From contig NC_065573.1 in assembly GCF_937616625.2 (NCBI RefSeq), positions 21,095,001 through 21,159,000 of the forward strand: DNA of 64,000 bases, read 5' to 3'. The position numbers were made by a program, and so were the translations under genes. The notes beneath the pieces were generated by a model, which saw only the letters and a list, made by a program, of their open reading frames with translations, made no database searches and was not told the DNA's origin. The stretch is from Mercurialis annua (lineage: Eukaryota > Streptophyta > Magnoliopsida > Malpighiales > Euphorbiaceae). Below, piece after piece: positions 21,540 to 32,234 of the stretch; the first letter of the stretch is position 1, and each line of letters begins with the position of its first letter.

Positions 21540-23142
21540 CCATAACAATTTCGGCTTTTAAAACACGAAAACCATCTTTTTCGTAAAACGCCAAAGTATA
21601 TCTCGGAACACGTCTAGACTCTAGGATATAATCCAAAAACAACTTCAAATTTTTTTCCATGAAAACCTTGTGTTTAAATAAACATTAAGGCTCCAAACTC
21701 AGCACGTGGCCAAAATGCCAAAAACACCCTGAAATATGGGAAATCGTCAAAATTGCTTTTCGAAGCAAAACCTTTCAAAACGAAAAATAATCCTTTCATT
21801 TTGTACAAAGTGCACTTTAGTGCTATACTTTGAAAATCGACCAAAACCACTTAAATCAAACCCAAACAAATCTAGATAGCCAAACCACATAACCAAACAC
21901 ACAAAAAAGCCCCTAAGGCATCTAAAACTTAGGTTTGGAAAATTTACAGTTTGGCCCCTCAAATTGTCAAAATTGACAATTTGAACCCTAAAATTTTCAA
22001 TTCGCCAAATCACACCAAAAACACCAAACAAGCATAAACAGCCCACATACAATTTACAGCAACATAAACATACCACAAATATGTCAAACATGTAATTAGA
22101 TCCTCGAACTTTCCAAATTGGCGTTTAAGCCCAAAATCATGCAATTCCTGCCAAAACCACCAACACCAAGGACTAGACATGGACTAATACCAAACATCAA
22201 GAATTTCCAGATTCTTAACAAACCCTTAATCACCTTGCATGTCATTATAAATTGATCAAACCCACAATTAAGCATGAATTCATCTTTTAACCAAAAATTA
22301 ACATGTATGAACATGTGAAACAACTCAAAACTTCAACCAAACACTTTGCATGTGAATTTCTAGCAGCTACAAACCATATAAACACTTTGCATATCGAATA
22401 AACTAGCTCATAATTCAAGAACAAGCATGACAACATGAGTAATCAGAGAATCAAGCCAAAACTCAAGTAAAATCCAAAGCTTAACCAACATGCAACTCAA
22501 GATATCAAAATAAAAGGATAGCCACAAACCTCTTGAAGACACAAAGTTGGAAATCAAAGACAAATACAGAATATGAAGCTTCCAAGAATAATAACTCAAA
22601 AATCAAACTTCAAGAAACATATTGCATGCACCAAATATCTCTTAAACCATGAAAAAGGTATTCTAAAATGGTGTTTGATATTTGAAACACTTAGATTAGA
22701 TCTTAGTTGAGAGAAAATCAGTTTGAGAAGAAAATGAATAGTGTCTGAATGAAGAAAATCGAGTGAACTAAAATTTAAAACGAAATTTGAATATATAAAC
22801 AAATCGCAATGAATGATCGTTCAAATTTTGCACGATCGTTCAAAATCTTGAAAGTGCACGATCGTTTTAACCAAATGGACGATCGTGCAAAAGCCATAAA
22901 CAGCTTAAATCCCGATTAAAACTCTTGCTATGCAAACGATTCAAGACCGAATTCAAACTCAAGGCAACCTAACCATGAAAACATGCTTATGAACATTTTG
23001 AAACTCAATGGAAGCATAATACAAACATCAAGCCAACCAAAAACAAATACGTGGACAAACTTTACACATAAACTAATCGGAAAATATTCCGATACCAAAA
23101 CAAAACCATCGGAAAAACTACCGGAAAATGTGGGATATTACA
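21540..23142 (-). mobile_element. Probable solo or truncated Ty3/gypsy LTR
   Basis: Read on the minus strand the unit starts TGTAATATCCCACATTTTCC, a typical start for plant chromoviral LTRs. It has a TATA box (plus 22789-22798, GAATATATAA) followed by a pyrimidine-rich leader and long AT-rich text with only short unrelated ORFs. Several ACGATCGT palindromes sit just upstream of the TATA box (22815-22890). The other LTR end and TSD were not found, so the boundary near 21540 is approximate. Confidence 0.4.
22812..22893. repeat. Cluster of ACGATCGT palindromes
   Basis: ATGATCGTTC, CACGATCGTTC, CACGATCGTTT and GACGATCGTGC occur in 80 bp, four copies of a CGATCG-centred palindrome. Their position upstream of the putative LTR TATA box (minus strand) suggests promoter elements. 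Confidence 0.75.
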
Positions 23143-23189
23143 TATTTCTACCACCCCGACGGCTAAATCGCATCGAGTACCAGACATTC

Positions 23190-23365
23190 TAATCTACAAG
23201 GTTTAAAGTATATTTAACCTTGTATGTATATCACATGCCTTGTGTGTATGCTTGCAATGTTTAAACGCTTTCCAAAAGCATGTATAATCCAAATATTAGC
23301 AGGTTAAAGGACTTAACCATATAAATTAGTAATCAAATTCAGCAAATCCAACAAATCACTTAGAA
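23190..23365 (-). repeat. Retroelement-derived repeat related to 4480-4640
   Basis: The reverse complement aligns with 4480-4640: shared text includes TTAGTCCTTTAACC/TTAAGTCCTTTAACC, GGATTTGGATGCTTTTGGAAAG-like blocks, and 'ATACAT.CAAGGTTA.A.ATACTTT.AAACCT.GT'. It supports a common dispersed family, probably LTR-retrotransposon LTR or UTR. Confidence 0.6.
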
Positions 23366-25339
23366 ATTATAAGATTGCCATGAAAATGTAAATAATAATA
23401 TATACAAGGAATGTTAGAGTCATGTGCTCTAATTTATTTTATAATTTCACTTTTCAGTAGCAATCTAACTATAGCTTAGATAGGTTTTTTTTTTATCTTT
23501 TTCTTGTTTACTTTCTTATTTTCAATTTTTACTCATTTAAGTTCTTAAAAATGTGATGTAATTTGTAAACACTCACAAAGAGTAACATCCTAATAGTATT
23601 ATTTTATTGTCTAATTTTTCATTATTCAGCTTATAATAAATAAAATAAAAAGAGTAGTAAAAACGATTTGAATAGATATTAAGCATTTATAATGATGAGA
23701 TAAAGTAGTTAGCATAATTTCTGACTGCTTCAAACAAAATCATTTGAAGGTCTTAAGTAGCTTTCAACATCATTATATCGTTTGCCGAAATCTTGTAAAA
23801 GACTTGCGAGGTTTTGCCGAACGATATCTTACGAAATACAACAATTGCAACTTCATAAGTTTGACTCAATTATGCCAATATGGACTTTCAAGTTTCGTCT
23901 CTGAAAGGGACTCCTTACATTTAAATCCCGTCATAATCACTAAAAAATGTTCACATTTTGAATTTTTTTTATTTGTATCTCTCTTTTAAAATGTTGATTC
24001 TAGTCTAATTTCGATAAATATATGTTAATTATAGCCAATTATTTAATTTTTTAAAATAAAAACCAAAAAAGTTAATTATAGCTTAACTATCTCGATTTAA
24101 GTAAGTATTTTTCCATTGGAAAGGAAAAAACATGGACCATAAATAAAAATATCAAAAAGATAAATAATTGAAATGTAATTATCAAAATTAGATTAAAATT
24201 AAATTTTAAAAAATTAGAATATTATTTAAAAAATTGAAAAGATGAAATGGTTTTGATTATGCTAGGATAAAAGAACCTTGAGCAACTCCACTTTTATACC
24301 CTTCTATGTAAATAAATTTCTCCCATTGCATATGGAGTTAAAAGTTAGAAAAACAGTCCCTCAACAGAAAATATTGTCAAACTCATAATTTATTTAGAAT
24401 TAATTCAGGAAAACATTCAAAATCAACTCAAACTACTCGAGACAGTCGAACATCAAAAACACTCAACTCAATATGCTTACAAATCCTATCGAACTTCAGT
24501 TAAATTACTTTTTTTTATATAATTGTACATATTTACAAAATTCTCTTATTTTTGAACTAGATTTTGTTTTTAAAAAATTCTATACAAATAATCAAAGTTA
24601 AACTCAATTTTCGGTTACACTACTACATTACATCTCGAGTTCCTCAAATCAATCTAGATCATGTTTAAATCCATTGGAGTCTTAAATCTTTATAATCAAG
24701 TTTTCTTGTCAAATCAAACTCAAATTTAAGAGAAAATCAAATAAATGGTCTAATAACAGCCAAAATTTTCAAAAACACATTTTTCTAAAACAATTTTACC
24801 TAACAATTGATGTCACACTAACACCTAAAACTTTATTTTGTCCACTACGTAAAAAAGATGTTTAGAATGTATTTTTTAGATATTAAATATAATTTTACAA
24901 GGTATTTTCTTATGGGTAAAATTTAAGGTGTAAAAAGTGAAAATAAAGATAATTTTTTTGGATAATCGGACTCCAACAACAAAATTTTAACCCACAAATG
25001 TTGTAATCATGCTCGATTCGAAAAAATATCATGCTAACAGAAAATGAAAGGCAACAATATCGACAAAAATTGGCAAAACGGCACATGAATTCTATTACTG
25101 TGCAGGGTAAAGTCAAATTTGAACAAATTATGACCTCCATGTATTATGGTAGAACTAAGAACTCAAAAACAGAAAGCTTAGGTCTACCAATGGTTGCTCT
25201 GAACAATTTTTATTGCAAAGAGATGCATTCGCATCATAAAAGAAAGGCCGACGTACAACCGAGAAAAAACCAAGCCAGAAATTTAAAATTCCTTTAATTT
25301 CTAGAGGACGACATGTATCTCAGATGAGGCAAAGCCCTT
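23366..25339. other. Intergenic, no gene recognised
   Basis: AT-rich spacer downstream of the OSCP gene. ORFs at 23744-23989 (plus) and 25031-25297 (plus) have no recognisable domain. The last few hundred bases probably contain the OSCP 3' UTR and its poly(A) signals. Confidence 0.45.
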
Positions 25340-28300
25340 TTAAAGTGTACCGACATTTATAGGCTCGCGCAGGAACCTCTCCATCTGCTTCGCCCGAGTC
25401 CTAATGGACATGTCGAACACTTTCTGGCTAAACTCTACCACAAGGCCACCAAGAATACTGGCATCAATCTGGAACAGGACGAGATATCATTAACATTACT
25501 TCGATTCAACACTACTTTGGCGGAAAAACAATGATATAACTGATATTTCATACCTTTTGTTCAACCTTGACCGTCTTCCCTTGTCCAATTATTTCCTGTA
25601 GTGTTTCCTTCAGTTGTTTCTCTTCATCTGGAGGTAGTGGCTGTTGCAGGATTATTTAGCAGTTAATTTTCAACATAAACACAGACAATCAGCTACAGCT
25701 TAAATATTGTAAGAATCAGACATACGATTAGGTGAAAAGTTTGATCTGAACATTATGTTGTGAGGAACTAGCCATGAGCATTTGATTAAATCAATCTTCA
25801 GAGGAAAGAAAACGTAAAAATCACCTCAAAACTCAATTTTCACAAGGAGACCTACGACCTGACTTACAAATATATTAATCGCCTAATATGACCTAAGAGA
25901 ATTAAAATGCTAACAGAACACCTCCTTAATCAAAGCTTCCAAAAACCATAGTAGTTAATCCAAAACATTACTTTTGTTTCCAGTTTCCAGTAATTAAAAA
26001 ATCATTCCAAAATTCAAACAATAGAAGAGGTTATGACAAGATATCAGATAGAGTATCTGTTTAGCATCATTCTCGAAGACTATCAGTGGCTGATACATGT
26101 TCTATAACTTATCCCTTTCAGATTTACTGATTGGTTTATAATTAAATGGCACATAAGATCATCAAGTTCCAAAGCACATCTCAAACATTAGAAAAATGTC
26201 AGCATCATTACGATTGGGTCAAGAAAAAATAAATATCCTAAATTATAGAGGCAAAAACAAAATTAAACAAAATCTTGTTGAGCAATAAGAGGGCGTGCAT
26301 TCCTACACCCATAAGTACTAAAAACATTAAACTAAGACTATATTTGGTTCATGGAAAAGAATAGATATTCTGTACTTTTTGAGAGAAATACTTATTCCAC
26401 AAAATCATGGAATAACGATTCTATGGAATTATTATTCCATGAACCTATACAAGGAATAGCCATTATATATGGATGTTGTTCCTTACATGTTCCATGAACC
26501 AATGATAGCCTAAGTAGTAGTTCCATGCCCATAATTTATACAATTCCTAGAAACAAAAAGGCGTCTGAAAAACAATTATACAAAGAGGGTCAAACTTACA
26601 ATCACAGTTGTGACTACAGCTTTCACTTCTCCTCTATCAGCCATGGTCAACTCGGTAAATCTCTTTGCAATGCTATCTATATACCTCAACCTTCCATTCC
26701 CAGCCAACACAACTAGTAGAATGTAACAAAAAGAATGTTTGGAGTATGAGAACACAAAAGCATAAATACATCAAATCTGATAGCCATAGATATGTAAGAA
26801 CAGTTTATATAGATGTTTGAGAACAATAACAAAATGCTTAAGCAAAGCTTTGTAAAATGAACAGACTGACAAAATTAACTAAAAATATTCTAAGAGAATA
26901 CTACAAAACCAATATTGTCAATGCAGGCAAATCCAACCAGCAAGACTTTCTGAAACAAGTACCATTCAATGGATGGATGTGCATGAAGCAACTATCATTC
27001 CAAATGAGCTTTAATAGATAATATCTCATCATATTCAAGTTACAGCATGCCTAAAATATTACTAATGTACAGAAAATACTCCATAATGCCCACAAATGGC
27101 CTTTAAGAATAACTGAGGATGAAAATTCCCACAGCACCAGGAGGAGGCAGTAGTTTATTTCTCCTTGCTATTTTAATGTATGACAGCTATTAGGAGGGAA
27201 ACAATTTGTTCTGAAGTTCTTAAGTTGTGCAAGATGCATGCAAGCTGATCCATCAAAAAGGAAGAAATAATGACAACAACTTGTTCCATAAAAGCATAAC
27301 TTTGAGAACATAAATAGTACAAGGGGTAGAGTTCAGATATCCAGCCCTAAACATTTATAAAGAAATTACTAAACATAAAGTTTCCATCAAATTGAGTACG
27401 ATTTAGTAATACATCAATTTTCACCAACCAAAATCAGACACTCATATAAATTTAATTAAAGCATTTGCATATCATATGAACTAAAGATAAAACAGAGGTA
27501 AGGTTAAATGCATTTAAATTCACTTAACTGACTTATATTCTCACCTAAGAAGTTCTTTGTAACATCAGAAAATTTAGCTTGGCCACAAATTTCATTAAGG
27601 GCCTTGACTCTCGTATCAGAAGGCACTGACAAGTCCTTTGTAAATTGGGAAAACATGGGACTTTTCTTTGTAGCAGCCACAATGTCCAGAATTTCTGTCT
27701 CAACCTTGTCCAATGCACTAGCTTTTTTGGCTGCAATGTATAAAGCAGAGGCATAGTTGCCAGATCCTCCATACAAAGCAATTGGCACCTAAATGTCAAA
27801 GATAGCCATTAACCAGAGGTTAAAACTGGAAAAAGAGAAAATGTTTAATTTCAAACTTGAGAGCCCCATATCTATGGTTAAAGATACATAAGAGCGTAGT
27901 TGCATTGCATGACCACATATCAATCACATTTACATACAAGCAAAACTTAGTAATCTAAATAAATACACAAGCATATGACTCAAATAAACATCTAGCAGTG
28001 AAGTGTAATCCAAACGCTGTTGTTCATAATAAGTCAGAAGAACCAACCAAATAAAAAGCAAAAATCATTCACAATTTATCCAAATCTTGCAATGACTAAA
28101 TGACAGCTGACAAGACGTGCCCTGACGTTATTACATGTAGTTAAATGAAACCATTAACTCTTTTTCTAGTTTTTCTCTCCTTATTTTCTTTTACTTTCAA
28201 ACCTTCTGGACTCAAATTATATTCCCCTTTGTTAAATACTAATGAAGGGGTACTTAATGAGTACCAGGCTTAGTAATGAGAAACCTCTTTGACCCAAATT

Positions 28301-29562
28301 CCATTTCACTAGGGGAAAACCATCTTTTGATGAAAAAAACATTGGTCAGGGCACATAATTCTAAATCATACACAGAACTCAGAAGGCTATTTTCCTATTC
28401 AGCAAAACATTTCTCACAAGCACACGATCACAGATAATATGCATAAAATTTCATCAAAAGTTTTGTTACCTTAACTTTCACCTCCTTCTGTCCTGATGCA
28501 GTAGCATAATTCTTCGAAGACTGCAAGCAACAAAATTACCAACCTTTAGATAACAGTCATAAAATACCAAGTTACAATAATGTGTCAAAATAAATATTTC
28601 AACGTCCCATAATAACATGTTTACCTTCCTTTTTTTTGTCCATTCTAATATATAAATCTTTTTCGTTTTTAAAACTATCATTTATACTCTAATTCTTTTA
28701 ACATTGGTATCAAGCAAATATTAAGAATTGAGGGAGTCGTTTAATAAGGAATATCATAGAACATCTATACAAATATAACTATAAAAATTAGGGTTATTTG
28801 CATATTAAATCCTACGTTCCACTTTTGTAGCGATTTAATCCTATTCTTCAAATCGTTGCACCGCACATCCCAACCTTTCAATTTTTGGCATTAAGTATCA
28901 CATTTCTGTTTTGTGATGTCGTTTTATATAAAACGGCACCATTTGTGTACACAATTTGTAGCTTTATATTTGGTGAAAAACGAATGCAGGCTACACAATG
29001 CAAAAGCACGATGTGCAGTGTAACGTTTTAAAGAATGGGATTAACGGTAAAACGTTGGGATTCAATATGCAAATAACCCTTAAAATTATTATTATTTTAC
29101 TTCTGCAAAATGAACTATAAGCCTCCGCATATATCTTAACGGAGAGAGTAAAAACATAAGTGAAAATTTTGAAAAATATAGTAAACAGGGAAACAGAAAA
29201 AAAATCAATTCAAATTTGCTAAAATTAATGTCATCAAACTGTTATCACTCAAATATATGAATAGTCAAAATTGTGCCCCAAATGGACATTTCAGATTCCA
29301 AAACAAACAAAAAAAGACTGCTTTATTGGGATAATAAGTATGAGTAGCTTAGGGTTTACAAAAGCTAGGCGTTAATCAAACACTAAACATTGAAATAAAA
29401 ACCTAAGAAATTAACAATAAGAAATAATTAGATTTAATGGCCTTTTACCTCAGATGTGAAAGCAGCGACGGAGCGTTGAACGGAGGATCCGGGAGCAGAC
29501 AGAGAATCGGATCTTAGGATCCGATTAGCAAGAGGAAGACCCGATCTGGCACGCCCAAACAT
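25340..29562 (-). CDS. ATP5: Mitochondrial ATP synthase OSCP (subunit O / delta-type), six exons
   Basis: The product is the oligomycin-sensitivity-conferring protein, the stator subunit that ties the F1 head to the peripheral stalk of mitochondrial ATP synthase. The coding exons on minus are 29449-29562, 28470-28520, 27545-27788, 26600-26712, 25554-25640 and 25340-25468. All have GT/AG borders and the frame is kept, giving 245 codons plus stop, close to the usual plant length. The start MFGRARSGLP gives an Arg/Ser-rich, acid-poor presequence (about residues 1-46). The core begins VPIALYGGSGNYASALYIAA (from residue 56) and continues through SQFTKDLSVPS, NFLVVLAGNGR, FTELTMADRGEVKAVVTTVI and PLPPDEEKQL. 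The C terminus reads IDASILGGLVVEFSQKVFDM followed by SIRTRAKQMERFL. Introns hold two MITEs (26336-26510 and 28791-29079). The upstream block has Site II motifs, typical of nuclear OXPHOS genes. No damage is seen. Confidence 0.95.
26336..26510. mobile_element. Tourist-like MITE in OSCP intron 4
   Basis: The inverted ends GACTATATTTGGTTCATGG and GGCTATCATTGGTTCATGG (right, reversed) are flanked by the trinucleotide TAA on both sides (26333-26335 and 26511-26513), as in PIF/Harbinger-derived Tourist MITEs. The 175-bp unit is non-coding and lies 90 bp from exon 4. A half-copy resembles 58730-58800. Confidence 0.8.
28791..29079. mobile_element. MULE-like MITE in OSCP intron 1
   Basis: The ends GGGTTATTTGCATATTAAATCC and the mirrored right end (AATATGCAAATAACCC) bound a 289-bp non-coding unit. 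The flanks TAAAAATTA and TTAAAATTA (28782-28790 and 29080-29088) match at eight of nine bases, a 9-bp TSD. A decayed relative is seen at about 58150-58390. Confidence 0.8.
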
Positions 29563-29712
29563 TGTTTTTCTTGTTTTCAATTTGTTTTTCTTTCTCTGCG
29601 ACAGTGAAATGAGTGTTTTTTGAGATAATGAGGGTGGCTGGTCTTTTTTGTTACGGTGATAGTTTCACCTGTGAGTGTATTGTTTTTGTGTGATTGAGTT
29701 TCAATTATGACG

Positions 29713-29809
29713 CGTTGTTTGGGCCTACAACATATGTGAAGAAGAGCCAGGCCCATCATCAAGATTATAAGGTTTCTCTGGAAAATATCATGTTTTCGCA
29801 AAATAATTA
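29713..29809 (-). promoter_or_regulatory. OSCP promoter block with paired Site II motifs
   Basis: TGGGCC on plus (29720-29725) and TGGGCC on minus (plus 29750-29755) lie 150-200 bp upstream of the start codon. Site II elements of this kind coordinate nuclear genes for plant mitochondrial respiratory proteins. The whole ~97-bp block is nearly the same as 11253-11348 in front of the U14 cluster. Confidence 0.7.
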
Positions 29810-29811
29810 TA

Positions 29812-30188
29812 GGCACCGTTTGGATTGATGGATTCTAGACGATAGATTTTAAACAATCAATGGATTTGGACAAAATCCATCGTTTGCCTCAAAAAAAAAT
29901 TAATAAAATTCATAGATTTATAAATTCCCTCATTTTCTACGATCCATCATTTTTTAGGGTTTTGATTTCCCACCTACTAGGTGGGAAAGTCCAAATCCAC
30001 CATTTTTTATGACTGATGGATTGTTATACTATTTTTTTTTTTTCATAAATAATGTTAAAAACCATTGATTTTATTTTCAATCCAAACGATGGAATTTTAA
30101 AATCTATGGATTTAAATTCCATTGATTTAGAATCCATCGATTTTGTTAAAATCTATGGATTTTAAAAACCATCAATTCAAACGGTGCC
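29812..30188. mobile_element. MITE, GGCACCGTTTGGATT family (PIF/Harbinger-like)
   Basis: The terminal inverted repeats GGCACCGTTTGGATTGATGG and the mirrored CCATCAATTCAAACGGTGCC bound 377 bp of foldback sequence. The trinucleotide ATA flanks each side (29809-29811 and 30189-30191). It inserted right at the upstream edge of the OSCP Site II block. Confidence 0.85.
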
Positions 30189-30265
30189 ATAGAGGAAATT
30201 AGACTCAGCACTTGATTATCAAAAATAATTCTATAAATACTTGAGCATCTTTTTTTTTTTTCTGT

Positions 30266-30436
30266 CGACACTTGATCCCACCTTTTTATTTCATCTAGCA
30301 CTTGATTCCACCTTTTTATTTCATCCAGCACTTGATTTCACCTTTTTATTTCATCCAACACTTAACCCAACCTTTTTATTTCGTCCAACATTTAACTTCA
30401 TTTTTTTATTCATCCAACATTTAATTCCATTTTTTT
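30266..30436. repeat. 30-bp minisatellite, about six units
   Basis: Units of the type CACTTGATTCCACCTTTTTA followed by TTTCATCCAG repeat with a 30-bp period. The early units are nearly identical and the last two are diverged. An ORF across it (30241-30438 plus) is just the translated repeat. Contiguous units without spacers rule out a CRISPR array. Confidence 0.92.
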
Positions 30437-30437
30437 A

Positions 30438-30728
30438 AGACTTAGAATTTAGATTTTAGGATTTTAGGGGTTTAGGGTTTATGATTTTAGGGTTAGGGTT
30501 TAGCATGATTTAGGGTTTAGCATGATTTAGGGTTTAGGATTTAAGATTTAGGATATAGGGTTTAGCATGGTTTACGGTTTAGGATTTAGCATGATTTAGG
30601 GTTTAGGATTTAAGATTTAGAATTTAGGGTTTAGCATGTTTTAGGGTTTAGAGTTTGGAATTTAGGGTTTAGGCTTTAGCATGATTTAGGGTTTAGGGTT
30701 TAGTATGATTTAGGGTTTAGGGTTTAGA
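30438..30728. repeat. Interstitial telomere-like (TTTAGGG-derived) repeats
   Basis: About 290 bp consists of TTTAGGG and variants (TTTAGGATT, TTTAGCATGA, TTAGGGTTTAGGG) in one orientation. Perfect TTTAGGG heptamers are interleaved with TAGCATGAT spacers at about 21-40 bp intervals. This is the plant telomere unit in degenerate, internal form. Confidence 0.88.
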
Positions 30729-30884
30729 GAAATAAGATTTTAAGTGTTAGGTTTAATGTTTTTATTAAATCAAGTGCTAGGTGCAATTTATTTTCTTTTA
30801 TAAGTATTGTCCGCAAATAAAAACGAACATAAATATTTTTGAGATTATTTTAACAAAATCAAGTATTTTTCAACTTTTCTCATA

Positions 30885-31700
30885 ATTATATCTAGGTGTT
30901 GGGATTTTGAAGTGATTACAAACGAGAAAATTATTCAATACAACCGTAACAACATGTCTTTCGTGTAATAAATTAATTACGTATTAACTATAAAAAATTT
31001 TAATGATTAAAAAATAAATATAATTATAAAATTGTCTATCGTAAATGCTCATTAATTTGTTGTAAATTTAACATAAATTGTATGGTATAAATACTCTTAT
31101 AAAAGTATTTGAAATGTGAAATCACTTTACATCAATCTTTGGCGCCCATAATACGAAAAAAATACATGTTTTTTAAACTGATTTTCCCCTTTAAAATGTT
31201 TTTTTGTTTTCTCGATTTGCCACTCGAAATGGGTTTGTATTTGAGGTTGGATATTATTGAGATGATTGGATGGTAATCTTTTAGGATCTGGCGGTGGCTG
31301 CCAAGGACATGGATAACAAAATATATCAGAATAATCACATTTGTGGACTGTGGCGGTAAAAACTGGTAAAGATGTGAGTGACGAAAGCAGTAACTATTGT
31401 GATGAAGCATTTGTAATATAAGTTAATTTCATCTAAAGATAACAAATTTACTAGAAGAATATTTCATAAAGTTTAATATAGTAATTAAACTTGTTTGTTC
31501 TTAAAATTGTATACGTTATTTGGATTGATAGCTGAAGAAAATTAAAAAAAAGTTGGCGGGGAGTAAAAATTTTCAACTCCTCTTTTAGGAGAAAGTTTTT
31601 CTTTTTAATCTCCTATCTTAAAATTGTACTATTTCTTTTGTTTTCCCTCACCAACTGTTACAACTCTTTCTCAACCAATCCCGAATCGTAGGAAAAAACA
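30885..31700. repeat. Dispersed repeat, copy 2 (intact order)
   Basis: This is the uninterrupted counterpart of 15170-15440 plus 17090-17565. It carries the shared blocks in the same order over about 800 bp, including GGCGGTAAAAACTGGTAAAG. No coding sequence was recognised and ORF 31132-31410 (minus) has no known domain. It may be a non-autonomous DNA transposon or an old duplication. Confidence 0.65.
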
Positions 31701-32210
31701 CAAGTTAAAGAGTTTGTAACTTTACAAATTAAAGAGTTTGTAAAGGTGAAATATTTTTTATTTCAATTGATTTATACTGTATATTAATATTTATTTCAAT
31801 ATAATCTATCTCGTTAAGAAAACCGGTTTTCGTTAATAGAGGAAAGGAGGTGACAATCTGGGGCATAGCACGTCGTCCATCCTCACCCCTGATTCAGTCC
31901 CGGTTTCTAGCCACAATTAATACTTTCGACTCTAGGGAGTTTTGTGATCTGAAGATTTAAATTTAGAAAATATAAGTTATAAATTGAAACTTAAAGATTT
32001 TAATGAGATAGAAAAAAATTTAGGGATGGTGAATGGAAATAAGCCGATAAAGCTTGCATGACTTCTACAAGTCTACACTACGTCCAAAGGCTCTTCAATA
32101 TAATTTGAAAGTCTCTAATTTATATGTGACTCGCTGACTTCTTCTTGACTTCATTCTTCCAACCCTTTTATACGATTCACACGACTTATAATTTAATAGT
32201 GTTTAATTAA
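31701..32210. other. Intergenic, no gene recognised
   Basis: Spacer between the dispersed repeat and the LINE target site. A GC-richer patch at about 31845-31930 is not recognised. Confidence 0.5.
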
Positions 32211-32234
32211 TATGTTTTCTAATTAAGGGAAATT

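Noticed and set aside
27545..27799. 84-codon minus-strand ORF overlapping OSCP exon 3
   Set aside because: It is an alternative frame of the exon; the OSCP frame has strong family motifs and correct splice phases.
30266..30436. CRISPR-like regular array
   Set aside because: Units are directly adjacent with no unique spacers, and the DNA is from a plant nucleus.
30241..30438. ORF with repeated FLFHPALD-like text
   Set aside because: It is only the translated 30-bp minisatellite, and the first codons are low-complexity.
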